A stretch of 64,000 nt of DNA from Paenibacillus farraposensis (GTDB lineage: Bacteria > Bacillota > Bacilli > Paenibacillales > Paenibacillaceae): NCBI RefSeq assembly GCF_020736845.1, contig NZ_JAFFQR010000105.1:179513-243512 (forward strand), read 5' to 3'. Below, piece after piece: positions 1 through 7,310 of the stretch (position 1 is the stretch's first letter; every line of letters starts with the position of its first letter). The position numbers and the translations under genes are program-made. A model generated the notes under the pieces. It was given only the letters and a program-made list of their open reading frames with translations, had not been told where the DNA came from and did not search any database.

Positions 1-328
1 AATGCGGCTTTGTGTGGCTTATACTGTGCCACCGTGTACGTGGAAGCCAGTCCTTGTTCTTTCATGATCCGGCCAATTCGGCGTCTGGATACCACGAATC
101 CGCGTTCATGGAGCATGACCTTGATCTTGCGTGTGCCGTAGGCTTTTGGAAGATATCCACAACCGCTTCGGTCATATCGTCTTCATCGACCCGTTCCCTG
201 GCTTCATAGTAGAACGTACTTCTTGCCATTTGTAGGACGCCGCACACTGCTGATAGGTTCGCCGTTGTTGTTTTGGCATTGTAGAGATCCGCTCCCTTAA
301 CAGGATAGTTTATTCTACAAGCCCTCAT
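1..328 (-). pseudogene. IS3-family transposase OrfB, N-terminal fragment, frameshifted
   Basis: Read on the minus strand, the fragment encodes the start of an IS3/IS150-type OrfB. It has the helix-turn-helix-like region VLQMARSTFYYEAR, then an acidic stretch ending DIFQK. After that the frame is lost near 138-145. The next frame continues as YGTRKIKVMLHERGF and then RRRIGRIM, ending at the window edge in a QYKPHK segment. Compared with the family pattern (K-S-R-N-N-Y-G-T-R-K) about eight bases appear to be missing. The upstream OrfA is absent; a decayed acetyltransferase lies there instead. The DDE catalytic domain would lie beyond the window. I infer an inactive IS remnant. Inverted terminal repeats could not be identified. 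Confidence 0.75.
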
Positions 329-389
329 TTTTATTGTCCAACTAAGTGTAGCCGATCCACTAACGTTTCCCGTTAGTTGACGATTATTT

Positions 390-952
390 TCACTTTGGAA
401 AACTATAGATATCCCCTGATGGATTTATAATCGCCAAAACTTGGTGATCCTCCCACTTTCCGTTGATCTTTACGTTGCTTCGAGAGATGCCTTCTTTGTG
501 AAAGTCAGCCTTTTCGAGCACGCGGATTGATCCTGGATTCCGAGGAGAGACCTCCCCAACGATCCGGTGAAACTTTACTCATCGAAAGCGTAGCGAACCA
601 CCTGCTTCACGGCCTCCGTCATATAGCCACCGTTATAAGCCTGATCTAAGCTGTATCCAATCATACAGCTCTGAAGAGGCCCTCTCTCGACAAAAAACAG
701 ATTAACATCACCAATAATTTGACCGTTATCCTTGTTGCACACCACAAAGCGATATTTCTTATCCGCTTCCCTGTCAGTCTTACTATTTATTATTGCTTGG
801 AGTTGATGCTCCTCCGTACAGTGCTCCTCTAGATTGCTTGGCGAAAGTTTCTCAAACAACTCCCGATTACGTTTCTACATGGCTGTTAATTCTGCGGCGT
901 CCGCCTCCGCAGAGAACCGGACGTATACTCGCTGCTCTGATATCTGTACCAT
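390..952 (-). pseudogene. GNAT (RimJ/RimL-type) acetyltransferase, decayed
   Basis: The minus strand from 952 to 390 reads as an almost complete GNAT N-acetyltransferase of about 185 residues. It begins MVQISEQRVYVRFSAEAD, has the acceptor-side block IGYSLDQAYNGGYMTEAV, and ends with the typical VSPRNPGSIRVLEKADF segment. Two lesions break it. Codon 26 is TAG (875-877) where the family usually has a leucine codon. A one-base loss near 575-580 turns the expected DELKFHRIVGEV into DE-stop. The open middle part alone (575-859) would lack the acetyl-CoA-binding C-terminus. Substrate unknown. Both lesions are minimal changes, so sequencing error is the main alternative to true decay. Confidence 0.72.
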
Positions 953-1177
953 CCTTCATTACTATGATATTGGGAGAATTAAATCACAGGATGAAGATTC
1001 GGTAATGATTTGATGAGTGGTGTATTCGCCTGACGCCCAGTCTATAACTTTTTTTAGTCTACGAAAAAAAGTAATTGAAGACTCAGATTTTAGAAAGATT
1101 CTGAGCGTGGTTCATCTGAGTGCGCTATTTTTATGGCTTTCCACCTTATATTGAGTGAAAAGAAAAGGGGGAGACAA

Positions 1178-1633
1178 GTGGACAAGTCGGAGTTTTATAA
1201 ATTTGGCGCTGCTTTTGGTGGAAGCGCAGTAACGTATCTTTTTGGAGGATGGTCCTTTGCTCTAGCTGCACTCCTTACATTTACAATCATTGATTATGTG
1301 ACTGGACTTTTTGCAGCGTGGGTAGAGGGTAGAAGGGGAATGGGGCCTGGTTTAAAAAGCAAAATTGGTCTTATTGGTATTTCCCGCAAGGTTTTTATCT
1401 TTGCGATGGTAGCCGTTGGTCACATTGTGGACGGCATTTTGGGAGATAGCCATTTGTTTCGAGACACGGTGGCCTACTTCTATCTGTCTAACGAATTGCT
1501 TTCAATTGTGGAAAACGGGAATAGGGTGGGTGCGCCGATTCCGCCAATTATCCGCCAGGCGTTAGAAGTTTTAAAAAGCAAAGGCGGCAATCAGAAAGGG
1601 GAGAAAGAGGATGCAGGCAAGGGAACAAGGTAA
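1178..1633 (+). CDS. Phage-type holin (phage_holin_4_1 / TcdE-like family)
   Basis: A protein of about 151 residues. It has hydrophobic segments around residues 12-45 and 60-95 and the family-like block FTIIDYVTGLFAAWVEGR followed by GLKSKIGLIGI and NELLSIVENG. Holins form lesions in the cytoplasmic membrane that let an endolysin reach the wall. I chose the GTG at 1178, preceded by a GGGGGA ribosome site at about 5 bases, over the in-frame ATG at 1133, which has no such site. The 3' end overlaps the endolysin gene by 23 bases, so the two are probably translationally coupled. No structural phage genes are visible nearby. It could equally belong to a tailocin or a domesticated secretion system. 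Confidence 0.85.
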   Translation: MDKSEFYKFGAAFGGSAVTYLFGGWSFALAALLTFTIIDYVTGLFAAWVEGRRGMGPGLKSKIGLIGISRKVFIFAMVAVGHIVDGILGDSHLFRDTVAYFYLSNELLSIVENGNRVGAPIPPIIRQALEVLKSKGGNQKGEKEDAGKGTR

Positions 1634-2474
1634 CGCCCAGGGAATCGACGTATCACATCATCAAGGCGCTATTGATTTTAAAAAGGTGGCTGCTGACGGC
1701 ATATCATTTGTTTTTATAAAGGCAACACAGGGCAAGTCATTTCGCTCCAAGACGTTTCTACAATTTGTTAGGGACGCAAAAGCAGCTAGTCTGCTGATAG
1801 GTGCATACCATTATGTGGACGATTCAGCAACTACACCGGAAGCGGCCCGACAGGAAGCAACAAACTTTGTAAGTGCAATGAAGGACGCTGGAGGCATGCA
1901 GGCTTTCGATTTGCCGCCTGTTATGGATTATGAGTCCAATCAGTCCGGCCTGAGTAAAGCGGCGATTACAGTCGTAGCCAAAGCGTTTTTGCAGGAAGTA
2001 GAGCGCCTTACTGGTGTTCGGCCTATTGTGTACACCTACCCATCATTCATCGGTAATTTTACTGGTTTGTCAGATTATTCGTTATGGATTGCGCGTTATA
2101 GCGCCTCGCAGGTTCCACCGGATGCATCCGGCTGGACAAGCTGGGACTTTTGGCAGTACAGCGACGGCAGCACTGGTGGGATGCTTCCAAGTGGTACACG
2201 CAAGGTGTCAGGTATTGCCGGGCCAGTCGATTTAAACGAGTTTAATGGTACAGTGGACGAACTTCGGACGCAGTTCAATAAGAAGGGGGAAAGTACAGTG
2301 ATAGAAAAGCAAAGAGACATTAACAAGGTCAGCCCGTGGGCGGCGGATGTATGGGCTGAGATGACCGAAAACGGATATTTTGATGGAACCCGTCCGGGCG
2401 CACCGATTACCCGGGAAGAGGCTGCTGCTGCTCTTAGTCGTTTACGTAAAAACATTCTCAAGGGGGATAAGTAA
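1611..2474 (+). CDS. GH25-family lysozyme (endolysin)
   Basis: 287 residues. The first ~215 form a glycoside hydrolase family 25 muramidase: GIDVSHHQG with the early catalytic-site Asp (about residue 13), VFIKATQG, IGAYHYVDD, the acidic pair in PVMDYES, VYTYPSF, LWIARY and DFWQYSDG, ending in VDLNEFNG. These enzymes cut the N-acetylmuramic acid beta-1,4 bond of peptidoglycan. The C-terminal ~55 residues (INKVSPWAADVWAEMTENGY, then PITREEAAAALSRL) resemble a single S-layer-homology-like motif seen in Paenibacillus endolysins, probably for wall binding. There is no signal peptide, so release should depend on the adjacent holins. It starts inside the upstream holin gene. Confidence 0.92.
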   Translation: MQAREQGNAQGIDVSHHQGAIDFKKVAADGISFVFIKATQGKSFRSKTFLQFVRDAKAASLLIGAYHYVDDSATTPEAARQEATNFVSAMKDAGGMQAFDLPPVMDYESNQSGLSKAAITVVAKAFLQEVERLTGVRPIVYTYPSFIGNFTGLSDYSLWIARYSASQVPPDASGWTSWDFWQYSDGSTGGMLPSGTRKVSGIAGPVDLNEFNGTVDELRTQFNKKGESTVIEKQRDINKVSPWAADVWAEMTENGYFDGTRPGAPITREEAAAALSRLRKNILKGDK

Positions 2475-2476
2475 TT

Positions 2477-2761
2477 ATGGAGATCATGAATCAAGTTTTA
2501 GCCTTTGCTTCGGTTTTGGCGGTGGTAGTTATTTCTTTGGTGCAACTGGTGAAGAAGACAATTAATTTGCCTGTAAATGTAGTGCCTGCTGTGGGTGTAG
2601 TAATCGGCCTGCTGATTGGTTGGGTGGCTTCACCGTTTACTGATTTGGATACTACCTTGCGTCTGTGGGCTGGTGGACTGGCCGGGCTTTCAGCGACAGG
2701 GCTGTTTGAACTGGCGTTTAAGGATCGACCAGGGACGACGAAAGAGGATAAAGCTGCTTAA
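2477..2761 (+). CDS. Small membrane protein, second holin-like protein
   Basis: 94 residues with two strongly hydrophobic spans (about 5-24 and 32-54), a short polar turn, a weaker hydrophobic stretch (about 62-80) and a charged tail (DRPGTTKEDKAA). This layout fits small phage holins of the superfamily V/Hol44 kind, but I name the family only tentatively. An AAGGGGGA ribosome site precedes the ATG by about ten bases. The gene begins two bases after the endolysin stop. A strong terminator follows. Lysis cassettes often carry two holin-like proteins, and the second can act as antiholin; the sequence does not show which role applies here. Confidence 0.7.
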   Translation: MEIMNQVLAFASVLAVVVISLVQLVKKTINLPVNVVPAVGVVIGLLIGWVASPFTDLDTTLRLWAGGLAGLSATGLFELAFKDRPGTTKEDKAA

Positions 2762-2772
2762 GAATGAGTGAT

Positions 2773-2805
2773 TACCCTATCGGCTTCGGCTGGTAGGGTA
2801 TTTTG
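2773..2805 (+). terminator. Rho-independent terminator after the lysis cassette
   Basis: TACCCTA pairs with TAGGGTA around a CGGCTTCGGCTG core and is followed by TTTT. It begins 12 bases after the stop of the second holin-like gene. Confidence 0.8.
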
Positions 2806-2996
2806 AAGATTGTTTGGGATTTAGATTTGATTGATATGTAATATAAAAGCCTAAAGGAAGGCTTCTGCATTTTTACGCTGGATATGGCAACTCGCTTTAA
2901 TTGTAAATGTAACTAATAATGCAGTCAAGGTTACGGTCCGACATTAGTAACAAACCAATTATTCAACTTCTGGTTTAGTTGCTTATGAAGTCAAAC
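2806..2996. other. Intergenic stretch without a recognised gene
   Basis: The only structure I see is a weak hairpin at about 2847-2864 (AAGCCT/AGGCTT) with a loose T-rich tail. No open frame with a ribosome site was seen. Confidence 0.4.
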
Positions 2997-3272
2997 TCAG
3001 CCGTTTTTTGATTGGCTGCTTTTTCTCCAGCTATATAGGATGCGACCAATGACTAACGCACATCCAACAATCAGGACTGTTGTATGCCACGTCCATGCCT
3101 GTAGCCCACTAAGGAATACAGGGACGATACCGATAACGACTGCAACAAGAAGTCCTACAATTGTTACTATATCTGGAGCTTTGCTGTCCCCTCCTCTACT
3201 TTTCTTGAAGATGTTAAACAGCAATCCGCCAGCAAGGATTAAAACAAGGACAACAAATAAATAGACATTCAC
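2997..3272 (-). CDS. Small hypothetical membrane protein (three hydrophobic spans)
   Basis: 91 residues. Hydrophobic spans lie at about residues 2-20, 35-55 and 65-82, separated by a basic-glycine loop (KKSRGGDSK) and an aromatic segment (LQAWTWHTT). The tail is basic (RILYSWRKSSQSK). The minus-strand ATG follows AGGGAG with reasonable spacing. I do not recognise a family. It lies downstream of, and on the same strand as, the 34-residue and secreted-protein genes at 3322-4180, so the three may share a transcript. The topology is that of small immunity or stress membrane proteins, but nothing in the sequence proves that. Confidence 0.6.
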   Translation of the reverse strand: MNVYLFVVLVLILAGGLLFNIFKKSRGGDSKAPDIVTIVGLLVAVVIGIVPVFLSGLQAWTWHTTVLIVGCALVIGRILYSWRKSSQSKNG

Positions 3273-3321
3273 TCAATCACTCCCTAAACTTATCAACCTA
3301 TACACAATGACTTGCCAGCGG

Positions 3322-3426
3322 TTATTGAGGTACATGTAAACCGCTAGCTGCCCATAAATTCAGTAAATAGAAGACAAGAAGGACACCCACTATAATTCCA
3401 ATTATGCTTAATATTTTCTTTTTCAT
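3322..3426 (-). CDS. 34-residue single-span membrane peptide
   Basis: A very short minus-strand gene. It starts six bases after the TAA of the upstream secreted-protein gene. The product begins MKKKI, has one hydrophobic span of about 20 residues (ILSIIGIIVGVLLVFYLLNL), and ends WAASGLHVPQ. The ribosome site is weak (AATAAGAA), so translational coupling is likely if it is expressed. It could be a membrane-anchored small protein or an exported peptide precursor. The short polar C-terminus resembles that of a signal-peptide-borne pheromone, but no receptor lies on the same strand. Function unknown. Confidence 0.45.
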   Translation of the reverse strand: MKKKILSIIGIIVGVLLVFYLLNLWAASGLHVPQ

Positions 3427-3432
3427 TTCTTA

Positions 3433-4180
3433 TTAATTAAACACCCAATCTTCAAGTGATCCGTATTTGTTGCCGTATACCGTAAAGCTATTGGTGGCTA
3501 GTACTAGACCAAACTTAGGGTGAACAAAGGAGGTGGTGAAGACTGATCTTTGTGTCGCAAGACCACTTGAATTAACGTACCCCTTGTCATCCTTTATGTC
3601 CATTCTGCCCATTGGAATCAAATACTTGTCTAGTACACCACCGCCATTAAGCACTTCCGTAACTCGCCGATTGGATGGTGTTCCCTCAACACGATATTCG
3701 ACTCTTTCCGTTATGTGTACAACTTCAATACCCATAATCGTAGAAATTGCACGTTGATGTACGGCATAATCTTTCGCTTGGGGAGACACTACCCTGCTAA
3801 GGTCAACAGTATTCTCCGTTCTCACTGTTATGTCTCCCCCATTTAGCGATATCTTGTCCCCTTTGCTCGTAGCGATTGCGTTCATCATTGACTTATTGAT
3901 TTCAGGATTATTAATGTATTGGACAAACTTTTCTTGATCCGCTTGAGACAGATCAGAAAACTTCTGTGCAGCGTCTTCGGCATCGGACTGTCCTTTGAGC
4001 CAATTAATGTAGTCTTGTGGCGTATTAATCTCGGTTGCCTGTGAATTGGAGGTAGTTTGTTCAATGGAGGATTCGATTGATTGTGCAGAAGCAGCCAGCG
4101 GAGCTACTGCGGTAAGCGCTAATAGCTAATACACCTGTAAGGATAATTGCTGTGTTTTTAAACTTTAACAAAAACAACAC
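3433..4180 (-). pseudogene. Secreted protein with frameshifted signal peptide
   Basis: The frame ending at 3433 runs open back to about 4119 and reads LTAVAPLAASAQS, then a Ser/Thr/Gln-rich segment, a YINWLKGQSDAEDAAQKFSDL segment and a roughly 150-residue C-terminal domain ending YGSLEDWVFN. It contains no start codon before residue M at 3888. The missing N-terminus lies in a neighbouring frame from a GTG at 4180, behind AAAGGAAAAGG: VLFLLKFKNTAIILTGVLA. Dropping one base near 4120-4124 joins the two into a standard signal peptide with an Ala-X-Ala cleavage site. I recognise no family for the mature part. The gene faces the peptide-receptor gene at 4461 and may be its target. It is either a genuine single-base lesion, a phase-variable site or a sequencing error. 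Confidence 0.6.
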
Positions 4181-4460
4181 GTCCTTTTCCTTTAAATTAG
4201 TATACTGGTGCATATCCATGCTGCTAAACCATTATACCATATAAAAAGGAAATGTCTGTATAAATATATAAAGGTTTTGGAAAATGGTTCTTTGGTACTG
4301 CTTATCCTACTTGGTTCGACAATATACACAAAATATATAATTCATTTGAATATTGCATGGGTATAAATTTCAAAAGTATTGACAACTGTTAAATTATGGA
4401 CAAAAATAGAATACAATAATATAAAAGTTTTGGAATTTCTGTATGAAGGGTGGATATGAC
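4181..4460. promoter_or_regulatory. Divergent regulatory region between the secreted-protein gene and the XRE-TPR regulator
   Basis: About 280 A+T-rich bases separate two divergent genes. A TTGACA hexamer lies at 4379-4384, but the nearest -10-like hexamers (TAGAAT 4407, TACAAT 4412) are too far for a standard spacer. TTAAAT 4389 with TACAAT 4412 has a 17-base spacer and is an alternative. Any operator of the regulator would be expected here; I could not assign one. Confidence 0.35.
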
Positions 4461-5870
4461 ATGAAGCATACACCTACGATTCGGGCAGAATTAGACAGAT
4501 ACCTCCAACAAGAAGGTTTGAACTTAGCACGATTCGGGAAAATTGCAGGCATAAATAGGGGAGCAGTAAGTGCCATTGTATCAGGAAATAAGCCTATATC
4601 CATTAACCAACTTGACCAAATTACTGAGGCTATGGACTTACCAGAAGGTCATTTTTACGACTTGTTTATAGAAAACTTCATCATCGACCATCCTCCAAAT
4701 ATGAGACGAATCGAGCCATTTTTGCATCGCTGTGTAGAATTGAACAAGCTGGATACGATCCGCAAAGTGGTGGGAGTCATTATGGACAATCCACTCTATT
4801 CATCAAAACTATTTGAAATTGCGGAAGACCTATTCGCGCAGGGTCAACATGAAGCGGCATTGATACTCTATGAGAACGTGGCAGAAGTTGAGAAATATCA
4901 GCACTCTGAACGCTTGGCACTCTGTCAATATCGTATATTCACGATTCAGGTTGGAGACGATCAAAGACAAAATCTTAGAGTAGCAACGGTATTTGAAGTT
5001 TTTGTTGAGCGCCTGGATGAAATTGACCAACTTGATGCATTGAAGGATTTGGCTAACGTATATAGGTCTTTGCGAAAGTGGGACAAGGTTGACGAAATGG
5101 CAAGGAAAATGAGAGGAAAAGCAGAGATCCAATATTCGTTCATCCATAACGAGAAACGCAAGGAGGGAACGAAAGAAAAGAAAACAAGAGGCCCATTATT
5201 TGGATACATTGCTTATGCTGACTTATTGTGTGGCAGTGTATGTGAAGCTCAAGGCGATTATCAGCAAGCCCTACAATATACATACGCCTATGCTGATTTA
5301 GATTGGGTCTTGGAGACTGACGACGATACTCAACACTGGGTTAACTTGTTCAAAAGTTGGGCAGAAGGTAATACTTACGTATATAAGCTTTTATCGGGAG
5401 ATATAAGTGTGCTACATGATTATGTTGAATACATTGCCGAAACAGTAGCCTCAAATGAACAAATCTCAAAATTGTTGAATGTTATAATTGCAGCAAACCA
5501 ATATAGCATAGATGTAGACGATATACTCAAACGATTTGAAACAGAGATTGCGTCTTTTTCACAGCAACCATCATCAGATGATATGTATACGCAACAGGTG
5601 ATACCGGACTATATCGCGTGGTTTGGTTACGAGTTAGCGTATTATTATTTACATCGGGGTGTGTACAATGATGGTTTTAAACATTTGATGTATTCAATGG
5701 TAAGTTATCATACACTAAATAATGAGACATACTTTATAAATTGTATGGGTCTGTTTTTACATTTTAAGGATTATGCGGTTCCAGAAACCAAAGCAGAATT
5801 CCTAAATCTTATTGAAAAGGTGTGGATGAAGAATGTTGAAAAAAACGGTACTGCTGCTCATAGCGGCTAG
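4461..5870 (+). CDS. XRE-HTH/TPR peptide-receptor regulator (RRNPP superfamily, AimR/Alo-like)
   Basis: About 469 residues. The N-terminal ~65 form an XRE-type helix-turn-helix (LDRYLQQEGLNLARFGKIAG, then GAVSAIVSGNKPISINQLDQI). The remainder is all-helical with repeated TPR-like pairs (LFAQGQHEAALILYENVAEV; LANVYRSLRKWDKVDEMARK; EAQGDYQQALQYTYAYADLD; YYLHRGVYNDGFKHLMYSMV). This is the architecture of RRNPP receptors, which bind re-imported peptides and change DNA binding. The start at 4461 is preferred because GAAGGGTGG precedes it; the ATG at 4443 would put that site inside the gene. A 39-residue exported propeptide overlaps its 3' end, as in AimR-AimP and in the Alo systems reported from P. 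polymyxa. The peptide and the target promoters are inferred, not shown. Confidence 0.85.
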   Translation: MKHTPTIRAELDRYLQQEGLNLARFGKIAGINRGAVSAIVSGNKPISINQLDQITEAMDLPEGHFYDLFIENFIIDHPPNMRRIEPFLHRCVELNKLDTIRKVVGVIMDNPLYSSKLFEIAEDLFAQGQHEAALILYENVAEVEKYQHSERLALCQYRIFTIQVGDDQRQNLRVATVFEVFVERLDEIDQLDALKDLANVYRSLRKWDKVDEMARKMRGKAEIQYSFIHNEKRKEGTKEKKTRGPLFGYIAYADLLCGSVCEAQGDYQQALQYTYAYADLDWVLETDDDTQHWVNLFKSWAEGNTYVYKLLSGDISVLHDYVEYIAETVASNEQISKLLNVIIAANQYSIDVDDILKRFETEIASFSQQPSSDDMYTQQVIPDYIAWFGYELAYYYLHRGVYNDGFKHLMYSMVSYHTLNNETYFINCMGLFLHFKDYAVPETKAEFLNLIEKVWMKNVEKNGTAAHSG

Positions 5871-5952
5871 CTTTTTGTTTATTGTTAATGTGCCTGATCA
5901 AGTTTTTAACCACCATAACATTCAGCCTCAAGTTACCATTGGGGGATTCTAA
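5833..5952 (+). CDS. Exported signalling propeptide of the upstream receptor (AimP/AloP-like)
   Basis: 39 residues. It overlaps the last 38 bases of the receptor gene in another frame, with AAGGTG upstream of its ATG. The product starts MLKKTV, has a hydrophobic core (LLLIAASFLFIVNV), and then a polar tail ending PQVTIGGF. A basic start, a hydrophobic core and a short polar tail carrying the signal at its C-terminus are the hallmarks of Phr/PapR/AimP-type precursors, which are secreted, trimmed and re-imported through an oligopeptide permease. I infer the mature signal lies within the last 6-10 residues; the exact cleavage site cannot be read from sequence. Confidence 0.8.
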   Translation: MLKKTVLLLIAASFLFIVNVPDQVFNHHNIQPQVTIGGF

Positions 5953-6009
5953 ATCAAAAGCTCTGCTAACCTTATGGTCGACAATGCTTTTTCGTTGATC
6001 GTTTTGAAT

Positions 6010-6373
6010 TTAGAGTAGATGTGAAAAAGGACTCAACTGGTATGTAACCAGTGTGGAGTCCTTCGTTGTTATTGTGTTTATCATGGCAAAGAATGAAGCG
6101 TCTCTACCAGCATCTTTTGCGTTATACCAAGTAATGAAGACATTCAGTTCTTTTTTACTCAAATGGGAATTCTTTAATAAGTCCTGTGTCCATCGTTACA
6201 GTCAGAATGGTGCGGTCGCCTGTAAGTTGTGCTGGTTCCGTTAACTCAGACGAACCAGATGTTGTAGATGTACCTGAATCTTGGTAAAGCAAAAACCCTT
6301 CCGGAATCGGATGTTTAAAGGAACTGGCTCCAAAATTAGCAGTAAATGTTTTTTTCTGATGTGTTTGTTCCAA
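6010..6373 (-). pseudogene. Possible decayed hypothetical gene
   Basis: A 72-residue minus-strand frame (TTG at 6373 to 6155) reads TFTANFGASSFKHPIPEGF, then a Ser/Thr-rich stretch, then TILTVTMDTGLIKEFPFE. Just past its stop a second frame continues KKELNVFITWYNAKDAG and then DASFFAMINTI, ending SPFSHLL at 6010. The two join with a one-base shift, and no ATG start exists upstream because of an in-frame TAG. I do not recognise a family. The composition looks coding but the evidence is modest; it may be a chance frame. Confidence 0.3.
6027..6064. terminator. Strong hairpin, likely terminator
   Basis: GGACTC-AACTGGT pairs with ACCAGT-GTG-GAGTCC around ATGTA. Read on the minus strand it is followed by CCTTTTTCAC, a usable T-tract; on the plus strand the tail is CCTTCGTT. 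It lies 75 bases after the propeptide stop and may end transcription from both sides. Confidence 0.55.
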
Positions 6374-6454
6374 TGTCTATTCTAAGGGGTGCACTTCAGA
6401 GCCGGTGGGGTGTTTTTTGTTTACCTGCATGCCCTGTCACAGAACGTATTTATA

Positions 6455-6463
6455 CATATAATA
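6455..6463 (+). promoter_or_regulatory. SigE/SigK-like -10 element upstream of the YjcZ-type gene
   Basis: CATATAATA fits the CATANNNTA -10 pattern of mother-cell sporulation promoters and lies 32 bases before the start codon. A convincing -35 was not found. Confidence 0.35.
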
Positions 6464-6494
6464 AAATGTACCACAAATAAAGGAGGTTAGAGCC

Positions 6495-6596
6495 ATGGGT
6501 GAATATGAAGGTACTCGCGGTGTGTGGACTTCTACAGCGGCAATTTTGGTGCTCTTTATTCTCTTGGTTATCATCACTAAAGCATGTTGGGTTTAA
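6495..6596 (+). CDS. YjcZ-family small sporulation protein
   Basis: 33 residues, preceded by a consensus AAAGGAGG. It begins MGEYEGTRGVWTS, followed by a hydrophobic span (AAILVLFILLVII) and ends TKACWV. Bacilli and paenibacilli encode many such peptides with a polar Gly/Tyr start, a single hydrophobic span and a Cys-containing end (YjcZ/SscA group), associated with spores or the mother cell. The upstream -10-like element fits that timing. A broken second copy lies at 7211-7310. The TKAC ending departs from the usual Gly-rich ending, so family placement is by overall pattern. Confidence 0.7.
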   Translation: MGEYEGTRGVWTSTAAILVLFILLVIITKACWV

Positions 6597-6906
6597 TCCT
6601 GTGAAAAAAATTGTGGGATCATACCACTTTACCTGAGTCAATTGGATGGTAAAAAATTGAACCCAATGAGCGCATAGGCTATTTGGCAGTAGCTACAGTA
6701 TTCGCTTTTCTTTTGGTTAACTAAGTTCTTACCGAATACTTGCGGGATTCCTGCTATGATCGTTGTTGCGCTTATTGGGCTTTGTTGGCAGAGGATATTT
6801 GATGTGATCAACATAAATCATACATATAAGCTTTTACAAAATCACCTATTTCAGTAAATAACAACATCGCTGTAACGATCCAATAAATCAGTGAAAGGCT
6901 ATCGAT
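6597..6906. other. Intergenic stretch without a recognised gene
   Basis: About 310 bases. I see no frame with a ribosome site and no clear hairpin terminator. It contains short fragments only. Confidence 0.4.
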
Positions 6907-6923
6907 TGAATGACATTCAGTCA
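6907..6923. promoter_or_regulatory. Palindromic operator (TGAnTGAnnnTCAnTCA)
   Basis: TGAATGACATTCAGTCA is a two-fold symmetric site, with TGA-TGA half-sites facing TCA-TCA. It lies 15 bases upstream of the TetR remnant's ribosome site. Operators of this shape are typical of TetR-family repressors, including the FadR type in Bacillus. Presumably the autoregulatory site of the now truncated repressor. Confidence 0.6.
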
Positions 6924-6938
6924 ACTTGATCGGAGGAG

Positions 6939-7118
6939 ATTTCTATCGAAGACAAAAAAGAACGGATCGTGTGTGCCGCCACAGAGGTATTTATTCAAAA
7001 TGGGATAGAGAAGACAAAAATATCTGATATTGTAAAAGTGGCTGGTATTGCTCAAGGAACAATGATAATCGCAAGCATTAGATGGATGTTTTTCTATTCG
7101 AAGGTAACCTCAGTATAA
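6939..7118 (+). pseudogene. TetR/AcrR-family regulator, truncated after the DNA-binding domain
   Basis: The 59-residue frame follows CGGAGGAG and begins at ATT where ATG is expected. It reads SIEDKKERIVCAATEVF, then GIEKTKISDIVKVAGIAQGT, a textbook TetR helix-turn-helix. Family members continue with a TFYLYF-type recognition-helix end and about 130 ligand-binding residues; here the frame runs on as MIIASIRWMFFYSKV and stops. The ligand domain is gone and no target gene stands next to it. Loss of the start codon and of the C-terminus makes it a remnant. The adjacent palindrome is still intact. Confidence 0.75.
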
Positions 7119-7210
7119 GTAAAATCATAGTATAACGGCCGAAGTGCCGAGTCTAAGCGGACTTCTGTACATACACTAAAGCGTATCATAAAAACGGGGA
7201 GGTATTATAA

Positions 7211-7310
7211 ATGGATTGTGTGAAACCTTGTCACAATGTTTTGACTTCTACAGGTTATCCTAGTCTTGTTTATTCTGTTGGTAATTATAACAAAAGCATG
7301 TTGGGTATAA
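7211..7310 (+). pseudogene. Second YjcZ-type gene, frameshifted
   Basis: A GGGGAGG site precedes the ATG. The first frame encodes MDCVKPCHNVLTSTG. Beyond that, a one-base shift restores VILVLFILLVIITKACWV, identical in its last 17 residues to the intact gene at 6495-6596. The in-frame product instead ends GNYNKSMLGIR. Clearly a paralogue by duplication with a diverged N-terminus, now broken in the hydrophobic span. Confidence 0.75.

Noticed and set aside
2096-2494. 132-residue minus-strand frame opposite the endolysin gene
   Set aside because: No ribosome site, and the plus-strand protein is clearly coding.
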